Shown piece after piece: positions 8,745-19,121 of a stretch of DNA of 64,000 nucleotides. Source of the DNA: Streptomyces himalayensis subsp. himalayensis (GTDB lineage Bacteria > Actinomycetota > Actinomycetes > Streptomycetales > Streptomycetaceae). The stretch covers positions 124,001-188,000 of the forward strand of contig NZ_JACEHE010000017.1 of NCBI RefSeq assembly GCF_013778455.1, in the 5' to 3' direction. The translations under genes were made by a program, and so were the position numbers. Within the stretch, counting starts at the first letter, position 1; each line of letters begins with the position of its first letter. The notes below the pieces were generated by a model that did no database searches, was not told the origin of the DNA, and saw only the letters and a program-made list of their open reading frames with translations.

Positions 8745-9956
8745 TCATTCCTTCGTGAGAGCCGTCGTACTTCTCTCCAGAGTACGTGTCGCGGCGGCCG
8801 GAGGTTCCCGCCGGGTTTGGCCGAGCGGATCCGGATCGGGCTTCCGCGGCGTCCCGAAGAGCATCCGCCGGAAGTCCGCACGGGCCTGCCGGGCCGACTC
8901 GCGTGCGGAGGCCAGTGCCTGCCGGGTCGCGCGGCCGACGCTCTTCGCGGCCGCGGCGGCGGGCCGCCACACCGCGTCGCGCACCCTGTGCCCGACCGGG
9001 GTGAGCACGCTCCGGTACATCCAGCGCACCGGTTCCACGAAGATCATCCGGAGGAGCCGCCCGAGGAAGCGTCCGACGGCGAGCGAGACGTACCCGGCGA
9101 CGCGCCAGGCGTGCACCAGCGCATCGCCGACCTCCCGCGCGACGACGGCGAGCACCCGCCCGACGGGCGCGAGCACCCATCGCCAGAGGGCGAGCGCGGG
9201 CAGTACGAGAAGGACGCGCAGCGTCCAATAGAGGCCGATACCGACGATCCGCGAGGTCCAGACGACGCCGGCGACGAGCGTCCGTGCGGCCCAGGCGATT
9301 CCGTGCCCCACCGGAGTGAGGACCCAGCGGTACAGCCACAGGGCCGGGACGACGACCAGGTACCGCACAAGCCACGCCACGGCGGTGTACACGCCGATCC
9401 CGATGGCCGCGAGCACGGTCCCGATGCCCTTGAGCAGCCAGGCGGTCCCGTGCCCCACTGGTGTGAGCAGCCGCGCGTACACCCAGGCCAGACCGGCCCC
9501 GATCCAGCCCAGCAGCCGGGCCAGCCCGGCGCCGATGCCCCGCACCACCCAGGAGATTCCGTGCCCGACGGGCGTCAGCACCCGCCGGTAGCACCACACG
9601 GCAGGCACGACGAGCAGCACGTTGCCGAGCCAGGCGAGCCCCTTGGCCACGGGCACGGCGACGTACCGCCACAGCGCCACCCACGGCCACACGAACAGGG
9701 CCCTGCCAAGCCACAGCAGTGCCCGGCCAACCGGCCGCAGCACCGTGTCGTTCAGAAATCGCCCTGCGACGACGAGCGCGTCCCACACCATGCGCACCGG
9801 CACGACCAGCACGAGCACCACGATCCGCACCGGAATGCGGATCGCGACCGCCAGGCAGCCCTCGCCCTGGACGCTCTCCTGCGGCTGCCGATACCGCTGG
9901 TCCACAGGCGGTCCGGGCTTCTCGGGTCCCGGCTTCTCCAGATCCATGTCTGCCAA
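8745..9956 (-). CDS. Membrane protein built from LTPVGHG repeats
   Basis: A 403-residue protein of unknown function. After a Pro/Gln-rich head (about 35 residues) there are hydrophobic segments arranged in a repeat whose mark is LTPVGHG or a variant: RPVGRALLW, then LTPVGHGISW, LTPVGHGTAW, LTPVGHGIAW, LAPVGRVLAV and LTPVGHRVRD, each preceded by a Tyr/Trp-Arg pair and followed by amphipathic or hydrophobic helices. The tail is basic and Ala-rich (ARESARQARADFRR). No catalytic motif is visible. It lies between the two halves of the DUF2344/radical SAM pair. Its stop (8745-8747) abuts the possible start region of the DUF2344 gene, which suggests one transcript. Repeated hydrophobic units suggest a scaffold or pore-like membrane role, but that is inference. 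Confidence 0.85.
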   Translation of the reverse strand: MADMDLEKPGPEKPGPPVDQRYRQPQESVQGEGCLAVAIRIPVRIVVLVLVVPVRMVWDALVVAGRFLNDTVLRPVGRALLWLGRALFVWPWVALWRYVAVPVAKGLAWLGNVLLVVPAVWCYRRVLTPVGHGISWVVRGIGAGLARLLGWIGAGLAWVYARLLTPVGHGTAWLLKGIGTVLAAIGIGVYTAVAWLVRYLVVVPALWLYRWVLTPVGHGIAWAARTLVAGVVWTSRIVGIGLYWTLRVLLVLPALALWRWVLAPVGRVLAVVAREVGDALVHAWRVAGYVSLAVGRFLGRLLRMIFVEPVRWMYRSVLTPVGHRVRDAVWRPAAAAAKSVGRATRQALASARESARQARADFRRMLFGTPRKPDPDPLGQTRREPPAAATRTLERSTTALTKE

Positions 9957-10008
9957 GACGCATCTACGCCGGGTACGGATGCACCACCGCGGCGTGCGGT
10001 GACGCGCG

Positions 10009-10046
10009 AGGGCCCGGCCACGGCGCTTGCGCCGGTGCCGGGCCCT
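10009..10046 (-). terminator. Terminator after the TIGR03960 gene
   Basis: An 18-nt imperfect inverted repeat (10009-10026 and 10029-10046, tiny loop) lies just past the stop of the radical SAM gene and before the repeat membrane protein. If it works, it partly uncouples the two genes. Confidence 0.6.
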
Positions 10047-10059
10047 TCCGGGAACAGTG

Positions 10060-11985
<1,926 letters not shown>

Positions 11986-12066
11986 CGCGGGGACTTTCGT
12001 GAGCGGACGGCGGTGACCATCAAGCCTAACGCGGCTGGAGCAACACCTCGTACGACGAGCGAGGCC

Positions 12067-12138
12067 GGCCCGGTGCACACAGTGGGCGGCGGCCCGGTGC
12101 ACGAAGTCGGCGCCGGCCCGGTGCACGAAGTCGGCGCC
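12067..12138. repeat. Three tandem copies of a 24-bp unit
   Basis: Units at 12067-12090, 12091-12114 and 12115-12138 begin GGCCCGGTGCAC. The last two are identical and the first has a few changes. The array sits between the CYTH-CHAD stop and the TIGR03960 start. Confidence 0.9.
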
Positions 12139-12144
12139 CGCCGG

Positions 12145-13701
12145 TCACACCGGCGCCGCCGCCTGCACGATCCTCGCCCATTCCCCCGGCAGCGCCGCCT
12201 CGTACGCGGCGGCCGCCTGCTCCTCGCGTCCGTACAGCAGCCCGTACGTGAACGCGCTCTCCCCCGCCGCATGGGCCTCGGCCGCCAGGTCGCGCAGGGC
12301 CAGGCGGGCCATCACGCTGTCCTGGTGGTCGCCGAGCAGACCCTGCAGGGACTTCATCGAGCGGACCAGGTCCTGGGCGGGACCGCCGAGTGCCGCGGTC
12401 GCCGCCTCCGCCGCGTAGCGGGTGCGCTTGGCCTCCTTGCGGGCCTCGTGCATGGCCAGGTCGCGGTCGTCGCCGGGGGGTGCGTCAAGGGCCTGCTGCA
12501 CCAGCGATGACAGCCGCTGGAAATCGCGCCGCACGGCCTTGGCGATCACGTCGCCGGGCTGCCCGGCGGCCGCCTTCAGCAGCGGCGGCCGATCCAGCAG
12601 CGCGTCGATGGCGTCCAGCAGCGCGAGGTACCGCTTCCCGTCCAGCACCGCGATCAGCCGGCGCCGGGAACCGCCGCGCCGGGCGTGCGACCAGGTGCGC
12701 AGGCGGGTGCGGACCGGCCCGGTGTGCAGCGCCCTGGGCAGCTCCCCGAGCGCCGCCGTCAGCCGCTCGGTCAGCACTTCCTGGTCCCGGTCCACGCCGA
12801 GCTCGCCGGCCAGCCACTTCAGCTCGTCGCCGATGGGGCGGGTGAGCGCCCGGTCCAGCACCTTGCCGTACGAGCGGAAGGCGCTGCGCATCCGGCGCGT
12901 GGCGACCCGCATCTGGTGCACCGAGTCGGGCAGATCACGGCGTACGGCGGGGTCGAGCTCGACGAGGGCGTCGCGCTGGGCACGGATATAGGCGAGGACG
13001 TGATCGCCCGCGGTCGACGGCTGTGCGCCGTCCCCACGGGCCTTCTTCTCTCCCCGTCCGGTCGACCTTTCCCGTCCGGGCGACGCGGACCGCCCCGGTG
13101 CCGTCTCCGCCAGTGCTCTCGCCAGCTTCGAGGGTGCCGCCGATGCCCGCAGCCCCGCCTTGCGCAGCTTCTTGTCGACCTTGTCGAGGAAGCCGGGATC
13201 ACCGCCGTCCGCGAGCTCCACCTCGATCTCGGTCCAGCCGGCCGTGGCACCGTCTCCGTCCCCGCCGAGCCGCTCCGCGCGTACGGCGTCGATGCTGACC
13301 TCGGCGAGCAGCGCACCGTCGGAGTCGAGGAGGTCGCGTACGTCGCGAGCCGACCGCAGCCGGACGACGGGAGCCAGTTCGGCGTCGCGGATCAGGGAAC
13401 GGACGAGGCCGGAGAGCGCGCGGGGCACCGTGTCGGAGAGCGGTGCCCGGATCTCGTCCCGTACTCCGGTGTCGACGGGCAGCTTCAGATGCCAGCCGGC
13501 GTCGTCGCCGCCGGTGCGGCGGCGCAGCGTGATGGCGGCGGAGGCGAGCCGCTCGTCCGCGGTGTCGTAGTAGACGGCGTCGAGTTCGTTGACGCCCTTG
13601 TCGACGACAGTCGAGATCCCGGCGACACCGCTCAGATCCGGCAGCTGGGCACTCTCGTCGGCTTCGTACTTACGCTCGATCTCACGCTTCGTCTCCGCCA
13701 T
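12145..13701 (-). CDS. CYTH and CHAD domain protein
   Basis: A 518-residue fusion. Residues 1 to about 200 form a CYTH domain (triphosphate tunnel metalloenzyme) with the EIERKYE signature near the N-terminus and basic strand motifs such as TLRRRTGG. A low-complexity linker rich in Ser, Gly and Lys follows. Residues from about 230 form a CHAD domain, a helical bundle with conserved His (HQMRVATRRMRS, HEARKEAKRTR, DHQDSVMARL) that binds polyphosphate. CYTH-CHAD proteins are linked to inorganic polyphosphate or triphosphate metabolism; the exact substrate here is not shown. It lies downstream of rodA on the same strand. The ATG gives the usual family N-terminus. Confidence 0.93.
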   Translation of the reverse strand: MAETKREIERKYEADESAQLPDLSGVAGISTVVDKGVNELDAVYYDTADERLASAAITLRRRTGGDDAGWHLKLPVDTGVRDEIRAPLSDTVPRALSGLVRSLIRDAELAPVVRLRSARDVRDLLDSDGALLAEVSIDAVRAERLGGDGDGATAGWTEIEVELADGGDPGFLDKVDKKLRKAGLRASAAPSKLARALAETAPGRSASPGRERSTGRGEKKARGDGAQPSTAGDHVLAYIRAQRDALVELDPAVRRDLPDSVHQMRVATRRMRSAFRSYGKVLDRALTRPIGDELKWLAGELGVDRDQEVLTERLTAALGELPRALHTGPVRTRLRTWSHARRGGSRRRLIAVLDGKRYLALLDAIDALLDRPPLLKAAAGQPGDVIAKAVRRDFQRLSSLVQQALDAPPGDDRDLAMHEARKEAKRTRYAAEAATAALGGPAQDLVRSMKSLQGLLGDHQDSVMARLALRDLAAEAHAAGESAFTYGLLYGREEQAAAAYEAALPGEWARIVQAAAPV

Positions 13702-13789
13702 GGACTGAATCTAGACGCGAAGACGGCCGTGGTCAGTACCCAAGGTGTCGCATCTACGACTACTCACGAGTTTTCGTAGATGCCACTAC

Positions 13790-14989
13790 TCACGCCGACA
13801 TCGGCCGCTGCACCCTGATCGACTGCAGAAGCCCGATCGCCACCCACACCGCGAACATCGACGAACCGCCGTAGGAGACGAAGGGCAGCGGGAGGCCGGC
13901 GACCGGCATGATGCCGAGCGTCATGCCGATGTTCTCGAAGGACTGGAAGGCGAACCAGGCGATGATCCCGGCGGCGACGATCGTGCCGTAGAGCTCGGTG
14001 GTCTCACGGGCGATACGGCAGGCCCGCCACAGCACGACGCCGAGCAGGACGATGATCAGGCCCGCTCCGAGGAAGCCGAGCTCCTCTCCCGCGACCGTGA
14101 AGACGAAGTCCGTCTGCTGTTCCGGCACGAACTGGCCGGTGGTCTGCGAGCCGTGGAAGAGGCCGGTGCCGGTCAGTCCGCCCGAACCGATCGCGATGCG
14201 GGCCTGGTTGGTGTTGTAGCCGACGCCAGCCGGGTCCAGCTCCGGATTGGCGAAGGCCGCGAAGCGGTTGATCTGGTACTCGTCCAGGACGCCCAGCTGC
14301 CAGACCGCGACCGCGCCCGCCGCGCCGGCGCCGAGCAGGCCGAACACCCAGCGGTTGGAGGCGCCCGAGGCCAGCAGCACACCGAGCACGATCATCGCCA
14401 TCACCATGACCGAGCCGAGGTCGGGCATGAGCATCACGATCATTATCGGCACGGCGGCGAGGCCGAGGGCCTGGACGACGGTGCGGTGGTCGGGGTGGTC
14501 CTTGTCGCCGGCGTCGACCCGGGCCGCGAGCAGCATGGCCATGCCCAGGATGATCGTGATCTTCACGAACTCGGAGGGCTGGAGCGAGAATCCGCCGCCC
14601 AGGCGGATCCATGCGTGGGCGCCGTTGATGGTCGCGCCGACCGGGGTCAGCACCAGCAGGACCAGGAAGACCGATACGCCGTACAGGATCGGCACGGCCG
14701 TGCGCAGGGTCCGGTGGCCCAGCCAGATCGTGCCGATCATGAGCGCGAGCCCGATGCCGGTGTTGAGGAGGTGCCGGAACAGGAAGTAGTACGGATCGCC
14801 CTGGTTGAGCTCGGTGCGGTTGCGGGTCGCCGAGAAGACGAGCGCGGTGCCGATGAGCGAGAGCAGGAGGGACGACAGCAGCATCGGCCAGTCGAGCCTG
14901 CGGACCAGGGAGTCCCGGGCGATCAGACGCGCCCAGGCGGAGCGCTCGGGCCCGTACCCGGAGACGGAGAAGCCGTTGGTGCCGCTCAT
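13790..14989 (-). CDS. rodA: RodA-type SEDS peptidoglycan glycosyltransferase
   Basis: SEDS-family membrane glycosyltransferase that polymerises lipid II together with a class B penicillin-binding protein. The 399 residues form about ten membrane segments. Hallmarks are WIRLGGGFSLQPSEFVK, the acidic loop with GYNTNQARIAIGSGGLTG, the FVPEQQTDFVFTVAGEELG block and the C-terminal PLPFVSYGGSS. It begins at 14989, overlapping the mrdA stop by four bases (ATGA), so translation is coupled and the two proteins form a cognate pair. In Streptomyces this rodA (sfr) is tied to spore-wall synthesis rather than tip growth. Confidence 0.96.
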   Translation of the reverse strand: MSGTNGFSVSGYGPERSAWARLIARDSLVRRLDWPMLLSSLLLSLIGTALVFSATRNRTELNQGDPYYFLFRHLLNTGIGLALMIGTIWLGHRTLRTAVPILYGVSVFLVLLVLTPVGATINGAHAWIRLGGGFSLQPSEFVKITIILGMAMLLAARVDAGDKDHPDHRTVVQALGLAAVPIMIVMLMPDLGSVMVMAMIVLGVLLASGASNRWVFGLLGAGAAGAVAVWQLGVLDEYQINRFAAFANPELDPAGVGYNTNQARIAIGSGGLTGTGLFHGSQTTGQFVPEQQTDFVFTVAGEELGFLGAGLIIVLLGVVLWRACRIARETTELYGTIVAAGIIAWFAFQSFENIGMTLGIMPVAGLPLPFVSYGGSSMFAVWVAIGLLQSIRVQRPMSA

Positions 14990-17286
14990 GTGGTCCTCCG
15001 CCGCCTGACTCGGCCGCCCGGTCCTCGGCCACCCGGTCCTCTGCCGCCCGTACTTCCCCGTCGCCCGCTGCGCCTGCGGGTGTCGCGGTTACTGGCCTCG
15101 GGTGACGGCGTGGTCCCCGCGGGCAGCTGCTGGTCGTCCCCCGCCTGCTGTCCTTCCTCGCTCGCCTTTTCCTCCTTGGACGGGTCGTACGTCTCGATCT
15201 TCGGGGCGTCGATCGATCCGTCGGACTCGATCTTCGGCAGGCTCTTCTCCGGCTCGGGCAGCAGGGCCTTCTTCAGGTCCTGCTTGCCGTCCTCGTCCAG
15301 GCCGTAGATGGCGTTGTAGATCTTGCGAACGGCGGGGCCCGATGCGCCGGAGCCCGTACCACCCTGGGAGATCGTCATGACGACCGTGTAGTCCTTGGTG
15401 TACGTGGCGAACCACGAGGTCGTCTGCTTGCCGTAGACCTCGGCCGTACCCGTCTTGGCGTGCATCGGGATCCTGTCCTGCGGCCAGCCGCCGAAGCGCC
15501 AGGCGGCCGTACCGCGGGTGGCGACTCCCGCGAGGGCTTGGTCCATCTCGTCGCGGGTCTTCTGCGACATCGGCAGCTTGCCGTGCGCCTTGGGCTTGAT
15601 CTCCTGGATGCTCTTGCCGTCGGGGCTGATGACCGCCTTGCCGACGGTGGGGTCGTAGAGCGTGCCGCCGTTGGAGATGGCCGCGTAGATCGTGGCCATC
15701 TGGATCGGCGTGACGAGGGTGTCACCCTGGCCGATGGAGTAGTTGACGGAGTCACCGGCGCGCAGCCTGTTGCCCTCGAGGCAGTTCTCGTACGCGATCT
15801 TCTCGGCGTAGGAGCCGTCCTTCTTGCCGGACTTGCACCAGGCGTCCTTGTTGGCCTCCCAGTAGTCCTTCTTCCACTGGCGGTCGGGGATACGGCCCGA
15901 GACCTCGTTGGGCAGGTCGATGCCGGTCTCCTGGCCGAGGCCGAACTGGTGGGCGGTCTTGTAGAACCAGTCCTTGGCGTCCTTCTTCGGCTTCATGCCG
16001 CCGTCCTTCAGCCACTCCTGGTGCGAGAGGCGGTAGAAGACGGTGTCGCAGGAGACCTCCAGCGCCCGGCCGAGGCTGATGGGGCCGTAGCTCTGGGACT
16101 CGAAGTTCTTGAAGACCTGGCCGCCGATCGAGTACGAACTGGAGCAGTCGTAGTTCCCGTCGAACGCGTATCCCGCGTTGATCGCCGCGGCGGTCGGGAC
16201 GACCTTGAAGATCGAGCCGGGTGCCGCCTGACCCTGGATCGCGCGGTTGAGCAGCGGGTAGTTGGAGTCCTTGCCGGTGAGCCTGGCGTAGTCCTTGCCG
16301 GAGATGCCGCCGACCCAGGCGTTGGGGTCGTACGTCGGGTTGGACGCCATGGCGACGACGCGGCCGGTCTTGGCCTCCATGACGACGACGGCACCGGAGT
16401 CGGCCTTGTAGTTCTCGTTGGTGTTGTCGTCGAACTCCTTGCGGGCCGCCTTCATCGCCTCGTTGAGCTCGTACTCGGCGACGCGCTGCACGCGCGCGTC
16501 GATGCTCGTGACGAGGTTCGCGCCGGGCTCGGCCTCGTCGGGCTTGGCCTGGCCGATGACACGTCCGAGGTTGTCGACCTCGTACCGGGTGACGCCCGCC
16601 TTGCCGCGCAACTCCTTGTCGTACGCACGCTCCAGGCCCGAGCGTCCGACCTGGTCGGAGCGGAGGTACGGCGAGTCGGAGTCCTTGGCCTTCTCGATCT
16701 CCTCGTCCGTGACGGGCGACAGATAGCCGAGCACCTGCGCGGTGTTGGCCTCACCGGGGCTCGGATAGCGGCGGACCGCGGTGGGTTCGGCGGTGATGCC
16801 GGGGAAGTCCTCGGAGCGCTCGCGGATCTGCAGCGCCTGCCGGGGCGTGGCCTCGTCCGTGATCGGGATGGGCTGGTACGGCGAGCCGTTCCAGCAGGGC
16901 TGCGGCGTCTCGGCATTGCACAGCCGGACCTTGTCCATGACGTCCTTGGGCTTCATGCCAAGGACGCCGGCGAGCTTTGTCAGGACCCCTTTGCCGTCGT
17001 CCTTCATCTTCATCAGGTCGGTGCGCGAGGCGGAGACGACGAGCCGCGTCTCGTTGTCGGCGAGCGGCACCCCACGGGCGTCGAGGATCGAGCCGCGTAC
17101 GGCGGGCTGGACGACCTGCTGGACGTGGTTGCCGGAGGCCTCCTTGGCGTACTCCTCACCGTTGCGGACCTGGAGGTACCACAGGCGGCCGCCGAGGGTC
17201 ATCAGGAGGGAGACGACGAGGACCTGCATGATGACGAGCCGGATCTGGACCCGCGGAGTCCGGCCGGTCTCCGGAATGTTGGTCAC
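14986..17286 (-). CDS. mrdA: Penicillin-binding protein 2 (class B transpeptidase)
   Basis: Transpeptidase partner of RodA, 766 residues. One N-terminal membrane anchor (IRLVIMQVLVVSLLMTLGG), a dimerisation domain (QPAVRGSILDARGVPLADN), then the transpeptidase with active-site SIFK (about 358-361), SCD (about 411, the PBP2 form of SxN) and KTG (about 611). The C-terminal ~80 residues are charged and disordered (EEKASEEGQQAGDDQQ, then Arg/Gly-rich). Start and stop both overlap neighbours by four bases: mreD upstream and rodA downstream. Confidence 0.96.
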   Translation of the reverse strand: MTNIPETGRTPRVQIRLVIMQVLVVSLLMTLGGRLWYLQVRNGEEYAKEASGNHVQQVVQPAVRGSILDARGVPLADNETRLVVSASRTDLMKMKDDGKGVLTKLAGVLGMKPKDVMDKVRLCNAETPQPCWNGSPYQPIPITDEATPRQALQIRERSEDFPGITAEPTAVRRYPSPGEANTAQVLGYLSPVTDEEIEKAKDSDSPYLRSDQVGRSGLERAYDKELRGKAGVTRYEVDNLGRVIGQAKPDEAEPGANLVTSIDARVQRVAEYELNEAMKAARKEFDDNTNENYKADSGAVVVMEAKTGRVVAMASNPTYDPNAWVGGISGKDYARLTGKDSNYPLLNRAIQGQAAPGSIFKVVPTAAAINAGYAFDGNYDCSSSYSIGGQVFKNFESQSYGPISLGRALEVSCDTVFYRLSHQEWLKDGGMKPKKDAKDWFYKTAHQFGLGQETGIDLPNEVSGRIPDRQWKKDYWEANKDAWCKSGKKDGSYAEKIAYENCLEGNRLRAGDSVNYSIGQGDTLVTPIQMATIYAAISNGGTLYDPTVGKAVISPDGKSIQEIKPKAHGKLPMSQKTRDEMDQALAGVATRGTAAWRFGGWPQDRIPMHAKTGTAEVYGKQTTSWFATYTKDYTVVMTISQGGTGSGASGPAVRKIYNAIYGLDEDGKQDLKKALLPEPEKSLPKIESDGSIDAPKIETYDPSKEEKASEEGQQAGDDQQLPAGTTPSPEASNRDTRRRSGRRGSTGGRGPGGRGPGGRVRRRRTT

Positions 17287-17969
17287 AGCCGCTTGACCCC
17301 CTTGATGCGTCCCGCGCGCGCCACCCGTGCCTTCGCCGCTCTGCCGCGCAGGCCGTTGCCGCGCAGCCCGCCGCGCTGGGAGCCGATGCTCAGCCCGGTG
17401 CCCGAGGCGAACCAGCCGGAGGAGAGGTTGCCCGCCGCGCCGGCGGCGCCGGTCTCGGCGAGCGGATCCGGCTCGGCCCGTCTGGCCAGGGCCATGATCG
17501 CCGGGACGACGAACGGCGCCAGCAGCAGGTCGTAGAGCGCGGCGGTGAACAGCAGGCCGGCCAGGCCGACATGGCGGGCGGCGGTGTCGCCGACGAGGGC
17601 GCCCACGCCCGCGTACAGCAGGGTCGAGCCGATGGCGGCGGCGACCACGACGAGCATGGGTGCGGTGGCCGACTTGAGCTGTCCGTTGTCCGGTTTGACG
17701 AGGCCCGCGAGATAGCCGATGACGCAGAGCACGAGGGCGTAGCGGCCGGCGGCGTGGTCGGCTGGCGGCGCCAGGTCCGCGAGGAGGCCTGCGCCGAAGC
17801 CGATGAGGGCGCCTCCGACATGGCCGTAGACGAGGGCGAAGCCGAGCACGGTGAGGAGCATCAGATCCGGGACGGCGCCGGGCAGTTGGAGGCGGGCGAG
17901 GATGGTCACCTGGATCACCAGGGCCACGATCACCAGCGTGGTGGAGAGCAGCATCCGGTTGAAGCGCAT
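17283..17969 (-). CDS. mreD: Rod shape-determining protein MreD
   Basis: Small integral membrane protein of the elongasome, 228 residues with five to six hydrophobic segments (LLSTTLVIVALVIQVTIL at the N-terminus) and the MreD-like ALVYGHVGGALIGFGAGLLADLAPP. The last ~50 residues are a basic Gly/Arg-rich cytoplasmic tail (RGGLRGNGLRGRAAKARVAR), longer than in Gram-negative MreD. It is coupled by ATGA overlap to mrdA and lies 12 nt after mreC. Confidence 0.94.
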   Translation of the reverse strand: MRFNRMLLSTTLVIVALVIQVTILARLQLPGAVPDLMLLTVLGFALVYGHVGGALIGFGAGLLADLAPPADHAAGRYALVLCVIGYLAGLVKPDNGQLKSATAPMLVVVAAAIGSTLLYAGVGALVGDTAARHVGLAGLLFTAALYDLLLAPFVVPAIMALARRAEPDPLAETGAAGAAGNLSSGWFASGTGLSIGSQRGGLRGNGLRGRAAKARVARAGRIKGVKRL

Positions 17970-17981
17970 GGGACTCAGCTC

Positions 17982-18929
17982 CTACTGCTCTCGCTCTGCG
18001 GCCACGCCCGTGGACGCCTCGGCGGAGGGTGTGACGGTGACCGTCACGGTCGGCGTGGGCCTGGCCTTCGGTTCGGGTGGCAGGACCGTGTCGCGCGGGT
18101 CCTTGCGGGGGGCTTCGACGACGACGCCGACGATGTCGAGCTTGGTGAAGCCGACATACGGCTTGACGTAGACGGTGCGGGTCAGGTCGCCGCCGGAGGG
18201 GTCGACGCGCGCGACCACGCCGACGGGGACGCCGGGCACGAACGGCTTGTCGGCCTGCGAGCCGAAGGTGACCAGACGGTCGCCCTTCTTCACCTTGGCC
18301 TTGCCGTTGAGCAGTTGGACGCGCAGGGGGCGGTCGCCCTGGCCCGAGGCGAAGCCCAGTTCGTCGGTCTTCTCCATGCGGGTGCCGACCGTGAAGTCCG
18401 GGTCGGTGGCGAGCAGCACGGTGGAGGTGCTGGGGCCGACCGTGGTGACGCGGCCGACGAGTCCGTCGCCGTTGAGCACGGTCATGTCGCGCTTGATGCC
18501 GTCGTCGGCGCCGGCGTCGATGGTGACGGTCCAGGAGAAGCCCTGGGCGGCTCCGATCGCGATGACCTCGGCGCCCTTGATGCCGTACTGCCCGGTACCC
18601 GCGGTCTTCAGCATCTTGTCGAGCTGCTCCACCCGGCTGCGGTTGCGGTCGTCGCTGCCCAGCTTGGCCTTCAGCGCGGCGTTCTCCCGCTCGAGTCTTG
18701 CGATGCGGTCGTGCCGGCTGCCGGAGTCGCGGACCGCGTCGATCGCGTTGCCGAGCGGGTCGACGGCGGACGACACGCCGTTCTCCACCGGGCCGAACAC
18801 CGTGGCGGCGGCCCGGCGTGCGCCGTCGACCGGGGAGTCCTCGCCGCCGCGGATGTCCACCGTGATCAGCGCGAACGCGATGGCGATCAGCAGCACCAGG
18901 AGCAGTCGGCTCTCTCTGGAGTCCCTCAC
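17982..18929 (-). CDS. mreC: Rod shape-determining protein MreC
   Basis: Periplasm-side scaffold linking MreB to the wall synthases, 315 residues from the GTG at 18927-18929 (MRDSRESRLLLVLLIAIAF). It has one N-terminal membrane segment, a coiled coil (RIARLERENAALKAKLG) and two beta domains (TVTIDAGADDGIKRDM, GQGDRPLRVQLL). The tail is Pro/Thr-rich. The frame is open for 23 more codons to a GTG at 18998, but those residues are unlike the family; the chosen start puts the membrane segment close to the N-terminus. The spacing to the AGGAAGG upstream is long (14 nt), so the start keeps some doubt. Confidence 0.93.
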   Translation of the reverse strand: MRDSRESRLLLVLLIAIAFALITVDIRGGEDSPVDGARRAAATVFGPVENGVSSAVDPLGNAIDAVRDSGSRHDRIARLERENAALKAKLGSDDRNRSRVEQLDKMLKTAGTGQYGIKGAEVIAIGAAQGFSWTVTIDAGADDGIKRDMTVLNGDGLVGRVTTVGPSTSTVLLATDPDFTVGTRMEKTDELGFASGQGDRPLRVQLLNGKAKVKKGDRLVTFGSQADKPFVPGVPVGVVARVDPSGGDLTRTVYVKPYVGFTKLDIVGVVVEAPRKDPRDTVLPPEPKARPTPTVTVTVTPSAEASTGVAAEREQ

Positions 18930-19121
18930 GTGCGGCGGCCGTGCCTTCCTCGTCGGAATCCTTGTCGCTCTTGCCTCTATATCAACGATCCGCCGCACGG
19001 GAGAGCACGTGCGCTCCGTACGGCGGATGCAGCGCGCGTGTCATGCCGGCGCGCGCCCCGTACGGACGAAGCAACGCGTGTCACCCCGGATACGCGCGCC
19101 ACGTGGCACCGCACGCGCGCG

